Assembly (NCBI GenBank): GCA_026770585.1
Contig: MU646423.1
Span: 149,154-188,478 of the forward strand
Length of the DNA stretch: 39,325 nucleotides
Source: Baffinella frigidus
Taxonomy: Eukaryota; Cryptophyceae; Cryptomonadales; Baffinellaceae
Direction: 5' to 3'
The notes below the pieces were generated by a model, which worked only from the letters and a program-made list of their open reading frames with translations, did no database searches and was not told where the DNA came from. The position numbers and the translations under genes are program-made. Below are positions 9,401 through 17,500 of this stretch, one piece after another. Each line of letters begins with the position of its first letter. The first letter of the stretch is position 1.

Positions 9401-12400
9401 AACATTGATACACACCGCCCCACTTGAAACATACTCTGGTTATAAAATAGTGTCATTTCTGGCCTCGAGTGGAACCTTCTCGCGAGCCTCGAGTTCGCGG
9501 GTAGAGGTCACGCCGTTGAGGTCCAACGTCGCCCAGATCGTGTCCAGCACGTCCTGCACAACCAAAGGGTTTACGTCAGATGCCTGTCGCTCCAGCACCA
9601 CGCCTATCCTGGTCTCATGCGGTCTACTGTTGTCTCGCGCGTTGAGACCCAACGTCGCCCAGATCGTGTCCAGCACGTCCTACACTCAATCATCGTCACG
9701 ACATCGTCAGCATGACTCCGCACAAACGGGCGTCCAACACAGGAAATGAAACACATGAATGATACAAAAACACAACAGAAGGTGTTACGCCACGCGCCTA
9801 TCGCTCCAGCACCACGCCTATCCTGATCGCATGCGGCCACTGGGTTCTCGCGCGGATTTTATGCGTAGCCGTTGTTTTTGCGCGGATAGGCGTTTTCCCC
9901 GGCGGGTGTACGCTTTTCGGACAAATCGGGTTTCTATGGAGAAGGAGACGTCCACGCGGGCCCTCACCACATGAAAACGCACGCGGCTGGGGTGTGTGTC
10001 CTGGGGACAGGGCAGTCTGGAGATACAACCCCGTGCAAAGTCAATCCGGTCATCCTACACGGGGTTGCATCCGGTCATCCTACACGGGGTTGTATTCAAA
10101 GAGACAGAGCTCTGACGCGCGTCGCTGCTTCATTGAACATCCTGGGCTGGTGCAGGCAGTCCGAGAACCATACACCCCTACACCATGCCCTGGTGCCAGT
10201 GTCAACTCGAGCGAGGCGGGCCCGCCGATCCCCGGAGGGTGGAGGGGGGGGAGACTAGCTCAGCCTGCGTCAAACTGGGTCCGCCATACAATACATTTAG
10301 AGCAGAACCCCAGTGCAAAAGGGTAACTAAAACGCATTCTGACACGACCCAAAGTGGCTCCGATTCCTTGAGGCAAACTCCTTCAGGCGAAACGACTTGG
10401 AGGAAATACGGGCCGACAGTTTTCAGTAGCGGAGGGGGGGGGGCATACCCGGGGCTTGATGAAGACGGTTTCGCGAAGCTTAGAGGAGGAGGCGGTTCCG
10501 AAGTGGAGCACCACCCCTGTAGGGTTTAGGGTTTAGGGTTTAGTGTTTAGGGTTTAGGGTTTAGGGTTTAGGGTTTAGGGTTTAGGGTTTAGGGTTTAGG
10601 GTTTAGGGTTTAGGATCTAGAGTTTCGGGTTTCGGGTTTCGGGTTTAGGGTTCAGGGTTAAGGGTTAAGGGTTTAGGCTTGAGGGTTTACCAGAGTCGTG
10701 GAATGCGTCCAGCATCCGCATCGCCTGCCAAGCCCCACACCGAAAAACCTCAGTCTCTCAAAAAAACTCAAAACGGTTTACCGTAAACCTCAAACCCCGA
10801 ACCAGGTTCGATGTTCCTCATTCACTACCCCGACTCGCGTGGGTAGAAATGCACCGCGGACCAGCTCTGAAAGGGCACACCTCAGAACCTAGACGCCGAC
10901 ACCCACTACTTTCATGGGCATATCCTTGTTACCTAGAACGTCTTTCTGCTACACACGTCAAGGTATGAGTAAAACAAAAGTTTACTCTGGCAAAATTCTT
11001 CAGTTTTAAATTTATATTACGCAAGTCTGAGGCGGGCCTCTGTCCGGACGTTCTAAAATGCAACGATATTTCCACCAATCAATGTGATGCCCATGACCAC
11101 GCTTGCAGCAACACCCTGGAAAGCGAGTGTGGAGTGCAGAGATCGACATGGGGGCAGCTGCCCGCGTGGCACTATGGCGCTCAGACACGCGGTGGATTCG
11201 AGCAGGGAGCGAGAGAGAGAGAGCGAGCGAGCGAGAGAGAGAGAGAGAAAGCGAAAGAAAGCGAGCGAGCAAGCGAGCGAGAGATAAGGCGGGGTTTCGC
11301 CCACAGCCCGGCAGGTTTTCCGGGGCCTGCAATCACACCTCGTGGGGTGGAGTGGGAACGCCCGTGCAGCCTGCCCAAGGGACTGTGAGGGGGTGGAATT
11401 TTCGCCTTGGTATCCTCTAGGCATTTTCCGGTGGTGTGGGTGGCCAGGGTTGGGCACCAACCCAACCTCCCTCCGCTAGGAATTTTCGCGGTGGTGTGGT
11501 TGGTTCATCTATGGGAAGATGACCTCTTGCACTGCCTGAGTTTTATTCTGGTTCGTCCTTCAAAGTATTCAAGAGCAGAAAGCCAGTACACACGGGCTAT
11601 TAGAAAGCCTTCATGGGCTATTAGAAAGCCTTCAGACTAGCCAGAACAAAAGTGGGACAGAGCTAGGACATGCGGCCGCGTAGCACCATGGCGCGCAGAC
11701 ACGCGGTGAGGTCGAGCAGCGTCCGTCAGGGTTCCCTGGGCCTGGGAACCGTGGCAACACTCCCCCCCTTCGAGGCACTCTGATGGGCTGGCTTTTTCGG
11801 GTTGGTATCCTCTAGTCTGAGCAGTCACGGGTTGGGCTGCATCTAGGTTCAGATAACCTGGGCGTCCGACAGGCCGTGGCGAAGGCAATCACCCACTTCT
11901 TCGAAAGACTCTGATGGGTTGGAATTTTCGGGCTGGTATCCTCTAGGCATTTTCAAGGTGGTGTGGTTGGTGCATCTAGGGGTAGAGGATCACTTTTCAG
12001 ACAGATTCAGGACCTGTTTGCAGGGACTTTAAGAGGTTGATAACGAAGAAGAAGCACAAAAAGAAGAAGAAGAAGAAGAAGAAGGGGTAGAGGACCTGGG
12101 CGTCGGACAAGCCGTGGCGGCGGCAGAGGGCCACGAACTCCGCCACGGGGATCTTCTGCACCGTCATCTCCGCCAGCTCCTTGCGCACCTGCCACCAACC
12201 CTCACAGCCTCAGCAAATCGTCGAATTTCAGGTCACGTATTTCCCTTGGAGGCCGCCGGATTCCAGCGTCCGTGGAGCCATTTTGCCTTGAAACTGAAAA
12301 TCGAAAATCGTCGATTTGCTCAGCCCGTGAGGGTTGGTGGCTGCTCCCCGAGGATATTTCCGTGGAAAAGTGGGGATGCATGGGGCGTGTCAGGCGGAAT

Positions 12401-13395
12401 CTGCTAAGGGGATCTTTTGCACTTGCATCTCCGCCAGCGCCTGCTCCCAGGCATCACTGGTCAACGCCTGGTGATTCTTCACCGCACGGTCGATGAGTGT
12501 TTCGGCGTCTAAGCCTTTGTCAAGTAGGGCTCTTTGGGAAGGTAGCTCCTCGACGTCGCGAGACTTTAGGGTTGTTATAACGGGCTTGAGCTGATAACTT
12601 ATCGGAGGTATCGACAGTTTTCGGCCCTTCAGTCGATGAGTCCGATAACTGAACGTCCGATATAACAACCCTGTTGCGAGTGAGCTACCATGACGCACAG
12701 AGCTCACCATGCCGCGCGGGGATGCATGGGACATGTCAGTGAGACTCTACTGCCCCATCGGTGTCGACCCTGCGTCCTGCATCGGTTGCTGGGCAGGCCT
12801 CTGTTGCAGATGCATAGTTTCCCCGCGGACCAAGGGCCCCTTGCCCAGGTTGGTCCATCCTATCTTATACCATGGCCGATTCCTGATTTTTTGAGGGGCG
12901 CCGCCCCAAGGTGATCAAGGTGCGGCAAATTTCCTTGTTTCGAATGGCTCGCGACCTGCCCCGGATGTGGAAATATGTTCCCGAAATGATTTCTCGATAC
13001 GGACCCCTGCCCCGCCACCCCGCCGGCAGGCGCCCCCTGCAGGTCCAGGACAGGCCGCGGGCTATTCGAACCACGGAAATGTGCCGTACCTTGATGACCT
13101 CGACTTGCTTCATGAGCTCCACCAACGGAAAGTCCTCCGCCGACAGGCCCGTTGACATCCATCGCGCCTGGAATGTGTCGAGTTTCGCGGTGGAGCAAGC
13201 CGCGGCGATGGGGAACCCGCACCCCTGCGCAGAGAAGGTGCTGCGCTCCACGAGAAGCTGTGCCGGGTGCCAGATTGCCATGGTCCTTCTCCTGACGCAC
13301 GGGAACACGCCCCCCGAGGATACTGGGCCCAGCGTCCTCGGGCCCAGCCTGGCAAGGCTTTTTACGAGCGACATACCTATGCCCCGCCCGAGCAT
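5612..13395 (-). CDS. MCU: Mitochondrial calcium uniporter, pore subunit (complete, 9 exons)
   Basis: Exons in transcript order: 13395-13090, 12188-12096, 10724-10691, 10516-10449, 9553-9476, 8236-8159, 7132-7040, 6140-6082 and 5723-5612. They join in phase to 306 residues plus stop TAG. Residues 1 to about 85 are basic and end ARWMSTG, as in a mitochondrial presequence. Next come a matrix domain (PVAEFVALCRRHGLSDAQ, then FHDSGVVLHF), a coiled coil (about 194-219), membrane helix 1 (about 223-240) and the pore motif WDIVEP (248-253), with Asp249 and Glu252 on either side of an intron. Membrane helix 2 (VFFYFW) and a short basic tail follow. Known role of the family: the selective Ca2+ channel of the inner mitochondrial membrane. 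The start at 13395 is the first ATG of the frame; 13374 is an alternative. The C-terminal tail after helix 2 is only about 36 residues, shorter than in animal MCU. Confidence 0.9.
5859..6067. mobile_element. Foldback element, family D copy 1, in MCU intron 8
   Basis: Ends CCACTCGAGGCTGG and its inverse CTAGCCTCGAGTGG enclose about 209 bp. A 42-bp near-perfect palindrome sits at the centre (5929-5970, outer arm TTGGTCACGTA). The element starts about 13 bp inside the donor of MCU exon 8 (GT at 6081-6080). It has no reading frame of its own. Confidence 0.8.
6430..6474. repeat. (GA)n microsatellite in MCU intron 7
   Basis: A pure GA run; CT on the transcript strand. It is preceded at 6260-6420 by ~40-bp tandem units containing CACACGCGCTGCCAC and CACCAGTCAGAGG. 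Confidence 0.9.
6560..7039 (-). repeat. Array of ~10 degenerate copies of the MCU exon 7 donor junction
   Basis: The true junction reads GGGACATT then gtacgccccc at 7040. Copies of the same junction (on the + strand GCGTACAATGT or close variants) recur at about 7001, 6968, 6906, 6873, 6811, 6733 and 6709, and more weakly to 6560, every 30-75 bp through intron 7. Many keep the GT; some drifted to other bases. They are separated by C-runs on the transcript strand. Confidence 0.8.
7137..7470. repeat. MCU intron 6 left part: dispersed repeat and telomere-like sequence
   Basis: It contains the second copy of the 2991 repeat (7212-7262), GGTTTGTGGTTGGGG-type drifted telomere repeat at 7340-7400 and three CCCTAAA units at about 7448-7467. 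No exon is seen. Confidence 0.5.
8531..8634. mobile_element. MITE-like element, family A copy 3, in MCU intron 5
   Basis: Ends TACCCCTTCAGTGGCGAG and CTCGCCACTTAAGGGATA. The core CCTACCGTAGGGCCCTAGG has the same orientation as the 2886 copy. Confidence 0.8.
9077..9195 (-). repeat. Partial copies of the MCU exon 5 end in intron 5
   Basis: 9077-9118 repeats CCTCAACGG.GT and CTCGAGGCTCGCGA from the end of exon 5 but with a mutated donor. About 9170-9195 keeps a shorter CCTCAACGGCGT piece. Both lie downstream of the true exon on its own strand. Confidence 0.7.
9272..9472. mobile_element. Foldback element, family D copy 2, in MCU intron 5
   Basis: Ends CCACTTGAGGC and its inverse GCCTCGAGTGG; about 201 bp. 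The central 42-bp palindrome (9342-9383) has the same outer arm TTGGTCACGTA as copy 1 but a different inner sequence (CCCGCGG and CCGCGG). The element ends 2 bp from the exon 5 donor GT (9475-9474). Confidence 0.8.
9590..9860 (-). repeat. Copies of the MCU exon 5 start, upstream in intron 4
   Basis: About 9640-9690 repeats the first ~40 bases of exon 5 (GACGTGCTGGACACGATCTG), preceded by TAG. A second local repeat, GCTCCAGCACCACGCCTATC, occurs at 9590 and at about 9805. Confidence 0.75.
10517..10690 (-). repeat. MCU intron 3, composed of CCCTAAA telomere-type repeats
   Basis: The whole 174-bp intron between the 34-nt exon 10724-10691 and exon 10516-10449 is (TTTAGGG)n on the + strand, so CCCTAAA on the transcript. 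It begins gtaaaccct and ends ccctacag, so repeat-like sequence supplies both splice sites. The left half is almost perfect; the right half drifts (GGGTTTC, GGGTTCA, GGGTTAA). Confidence 0.9.
11170..11990. repeat. Duplicated blocks in MCU intron 2
   Basis: CAGACACGCGGTG blocks recur at about 11180 and 11695. The block GGTATCCTCTAG with TTTTC and GGTGGTGTGG recurs at about 11409, 11808 and 11936. A GA tract lies at 11205-11286. 11862-11885 copies the exon 2 end with its donor (CACGGCCTGTCGGACGCCCAG, read on the - strand, then gttatc). Confidence 0.65.
11528..11603. repeat. Dispersed ~75-bp repeat, family G copy 1
   Basis: CTGCCTGAGTTTTATTCTGG followed by TTCAA.AG.GCAG and CAGTACA is shared with 14813-14885 and 20803-20875. 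All three copies are intronic. No coding capacity is seen. Confidence 0.65.
12395..12455 (-). repeat. Upstream copy of the MCU exon 2 start
   Basis: On the transcript strand, GAGCAG is followed by CTGGCGGAGATG.A.GTGCA and AAGATCCCC, matching the first third of exon 2 (12188-12096) and then diverging. The frame continues upstream in the intron without a supported donor. Confidence 0.7.
12913..13095. repeat. Inverted copy of the MCU exon 1 donor junction (foldback)
   Basis: The end of exon 1 plus the start of intron 1 (ATCAAG then gtacggcacatttcc) at 13095-13050 reappears on the opposite strand at 12913-12958 (ATCAAGGTGCGGCAAATTTC). The two ~46-bp arms are roughly 80% identical around a ~90-bp loop. 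It also creates the misleading + strand frames across this region. Confidence 0.8.
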
Positions 13396-14579
13396 CGATA
13401 CACACGGGTTCTCCAGCACAATCCTCTCTTCAATCCTCCCTCTCTATTAATTCCGCTGGCGAGGAGAGGAACGGCCCAGAGGAACGCCGGTCCACCGAGA
13501 TTCGAGTTTCAAACATTTTGGGCCCTTTGTAAAGCGACTTGAACGGCAGCCACTTTACAAAACGCTGGGTATGCAGGATAAGTTCCGGTGTCCGCCTATG
13601 TTGGGAGCTCGAATAACCTAAGGAACTATGATACCAACCCAAAGGATCTAAGGACCTATGATACCAACCTAAAGGATCTAAAAGACTGAAGTCAGCGGGC
13701 AGCGCTGTTTGCGATCTGAGCTCCAACCATTTACCACCACGGGCCCCAGTCCGACTAGTGGTCCTGGTGTGTGTGAGAGTATGGGAACCAGCGGATACCT
13801 TCACATCCCCGAGTGATCACTATCCTTGAGCCGATTTCTGCTGCGATCTTATATACCGGGAGACTGGATTCGATCCGAAAGGAAGCAGGGCTTTTCTGCA
13901 GAACCAGTTCCAGTGTCCTTCTATGGAGGGTGTTAGCAGAACCTAAAGAACCTCAATGTGGGAACCGCATGGACCTACAGGACTCTTCGAACTGATGTCT
14001 TGTCCAACCCCCCCCCTGGCGCGTAGCGGTGTTGTTTATGTCAACTTAACATACCTCGCCCCCCCCCCCCGTGACAGAACTCTCGGTGTGCTACGCAGAC
14101 TCGAGACCGTCCTGAGACGGATCTGGGAGGCCCCGAGGTGAGACATCCCAGGATAATCGACCGCACTCACTTTACAGACTCTGGTTAGGCTGTGAGTTCC
14201 TGACACACACACACACTAGGCCGCTACCTGTTATATTTCACAGTCCTTCATTTACACTCGTGGTAGCTGGAAACGTCGCGCCCGTGCTCTCACAATCATG
14301 CTACACATGTCATTAATAAACGCTGCACCCCCCACTCCACATGACGCACATTCAAGGTCCATGGGTACCTCGCTCATGAGCAAGCCCCCCCCCCCCTAGG
14401 ACCACCGTAGGGCCCTAGACATAGGCCTGCTGTAGGGTCCTATGGGAGCGCTTTCTTATGAGCGAGGAACCCCTGCAGGGTGTGGGTCCGACTCAGTCAG
14501 AGTTCCCCAACGTACCCACCGCGCGTGCGGCTCAGAATGTACCCACCGCGCGTTCGGCTCAGACCGTACCCGAGCCGGC
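13396..14579. other. Intergenic spacer: MCU promoter side and armadillo gene 3' side
   Basis: There is no supported gene. 13613-13685 holds two ~33-bp tandem units (CTATGATACCAACC, AAAGGATCTAA). There are C-runs at about 14010 and 14065, a short (CA)n at 14200, and the family B element 14360-14475. No clear core promoter motif is identified. Confidence 0.5.
14360..14475. mobile_element. MITE-like element, family B copy 3
   Basis: Left end ATGGGTACCTCGCTCATGAG and right end CTTATGAGCGAGGAACCCCT form terminal inverted repeats. The core has CCGTAGGGCCCTAGACATAG, akin to the core of family A. Confidence 0.7.
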
Positions 14580-17500
14580 TCAGAGAGCGGTGAGGCCAGG
14601 AAGCACGTCCTTGGCACCCAAGAGATCCCACGCCTTGGTCACCTCCTGCGCCTCCCGCACTTTCTCCTGCAGGCCAACTCAGGGTCATGCACGTTGTAAG
14701 GACTTTCCGGGGATAGGCCCGGCCCCGGTTGACTAATCCTGGCTTTCTCCAGCCACGGACTCCAACATCTGCCGAGGCCGGCTATCCCCGGATAGTCCTC
14801 CCACAAGTCTAGCTCTGCTTGAGTTTTGTTCTGGCTCGTCCTTGACAGGTTTCAAGTGCAGGACACCTTTTGTACAAACGGGCGAATGGAAAGCCTTGAG
14901 CCCTGGGACCAGCCTGGAACCTCTTTGCGGCCAAATTTGACCCCATCACCACTTAGGGGACAGATCCCAGGACCACAGTGTGGATCGAGAATCTTGCCCT
15001 GGTTGTCGAGTAGCCTCTGGACGTCCCCGGGGCGCGATGATCCAACACCACTTGCCATTTTTGAAGTTCACCCGGTTCTAAACCCGCCCATTTCAGCCAG
15101 CTTCCCAGTATTTCTTCCCCGATTGACGTTGCAAGTGATTTTACCGCGGCCGAACGTTCTGTCGCGCATCTCGCGCACTAGTCTTGGGAGAAGCGAGTCA
15201 CGCAGCAAGGGCCTACCTCGGACCTGTATCGAGAGCAATACAGAAGAAGAAGAAGAAGAAGAAGACAGACCGCAAGGTTGTAGGAGAGGGAATCGAAAAG
15301 GGAAGATGGGGCCTACCTAGGACCTGTATCGAGAGCAATAACGAAGAAGACGCGAGTTGGGGGAAGTACAGGAAGATGTTGGATTTCGTGTATCTCGCGC
15401 ACTATTCTCGGGAGAGGCGAGTCTCGCAGCAAGGGCCTACCCACGACCTGTACCGAGAACAATAAAGGCGACGAATAAGTTGGGGAGAGTACAGTCGGAT
15501 GTTGGATGTCGCGCATCTCGCGCACTATCCTTGGGAGAAGCGAGTCGCGCAGCTCCCGGAGACATCCGGCCACCAGCTCCGTCTTCCCCGTAACCTGCTC
15601 GTCCTCATCCAATTTAGTCTACATGAAAATCGCGTAGAGCGCGTCAGGAACACATAACCGGGACCATTAGATGCTATCTCGGATTTCCCGTCACCTGGAG
15701 AGGAACCGCCAGCGAGGTTTCAGGGTTGAGTGTTGGGCTTCGGCGTCATCCAACTTAGCCCCGTCACCTATGATAGCCCTTCAATGCCCATTGGGTCTAA
15801 ATTGGCCCCAAAGAGGTCCTAGGCAGGTCCTAGGGCCATACGGTAGGGCGTATGCACCTGCTGGACACTTGAGGGATAGATGCTATCTCAGATTAAGCTT
15901 GGCTTTGGAGCCGTTTCGTACTTTCAGGGCTTACAATACCGGGATGTGTACCGGAAATCTTAAGCTGGACGCCCTGCGAAATATATTCTGCTAGGTGACT
16001 CGAAGAATTTCAACGACTTCTTTCCCTGTCTGGCATGCTTCTACAGGGTGTTCACCAACATGTGAATGCACCCTGGACCATCAACCCCGAACCCTGCGGA
16101 TGGGGAGACCTTGCAGCGAAGACGCACCAGCTCTCTGAGCACAACCAGCGCCATCGTCACCGTCGCTGCATCCCGCGCATGCGCTTTCGCCGCGCCTTCA
16201 TGTTTTATGGTTGATAGTTTAGAGTTTGAAGTTTGGCGTTTAGAGTTTGTGGTTTGGAGTTTGGGGTTTAGGGTTCAAGGTTTTGGGTTTAGGGTTCAGG
16301 GTTTGGGTTTTAGGGTTTAGGGTTGAGGGTTGAGGGTCTGAGGTTAAGATTCGGGTTTAGGATTTACCCAGCACTGCGAGAAACACGCACGGGAGGCCGC
16401 TTGTTCGGTCGAGGGGACGGAGCGCCTTGGTGCGGAGGAGGACCTAGGGGTTTGGGTTCAGGGTTTGGGGTTTGGGGTTTGGGGTTTGGGGTTTGTGGTT
16501 TGTGGTTTGGGATTTGGGGTTTGGGGTTTCTCGTGTTGGGTTTACCGCGACGGCGCCGTCGTTGCGGTGCATGTTGAACAACGTTGTGCACGCCCGCCGC
16601 TGCGTCGATTTGGGGGTTTGGGGGTTTAGGGGTCAGCGCTTGAGCCCAGCACACGTGCTCGACCAACCCCGCACTCTCGCAGCGAGCACGCGCGCCGCTG
16701 TCGGACGAAATGTCGGCACTGTGTTTTCTTGCGCCGGCCAGGGCGCGGGGTCTTTTGGGGTTGGGGTTTGGGGTTTGGGGTTTGGGGGGGGTTGGGGGGT
16801 CATGGGTTGGCGAGTCACTGTCTGGCACGATGGGAGGTCGGTATTTTGTGGTTGTTCCCGTGAGGGGCGTGTTCACGCGTGCAGGGGGACGCTGCTTGGC
16901 GAGGGCACCAAGCAGATCAAGAACTTGGGGCAAGTTGTTGATCTGCTTGGTGAAACAGGTGTTCTGAATGGATGATATCGAGCCAGGCGGCCTGCATGTG
17001 TCGAACGCACCCAGCTAGCTACAACTCGAAAAAGACGCAAAGACGCACGGCGCAGTGGAGGGTTGTTCTTTTTTGAATATAACGTCATGCACGTAATACA
17101 ATATGATGAAAACGTAATATACCATTGTGCAAACAATTCGTTAAATCGGGAGGGAACCTGTAGCTCTGCAGAGGAAGGGAAGGCACGCATGGATGCGAGG
17201 ACCGCGGCCAAAGCGGGCGGCATGCCTCGCTCCCTGCACCCCCCGCCGTCCGTCACCGCGTTGAACACCAGGGCGCGCCACTCGCTCCATACGTCACCTC
17301 ACAACCCACACCCCACAATCCAAACCCCACAACCCACAACCCTGACGCGACGACCGCGGCTAAAGCGGGTGGCATTCCCCACTCCCTGCGCCCGCTGAGG
17401 GTTCAGGGCTTAGGGTTGAGGGTTGAGGGTTCAGGCGTTGGCTCCCTGCGCCCCGCGCCCTCCATCATTGTATCGTCGCCCCACAACCCACAGCCCACAG

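Noticed and set aside
11053-11109. Possible terminal exon after MCU exon 2 (CAG then GVAASVVMGITLIGGNIVAF and stop)
   Set aside because: It would truncate MCU before the pore. Exon 10724-10691 fits the phase and the MCU matrix domain instead.
12865-13450. Overlapping 180-residue frames on both strands
   Set aside because: They result from GC-rich MCU exon 1 and the inverted junction repeat. Only the - strand frame up to 13090 has presequence and MCU features.
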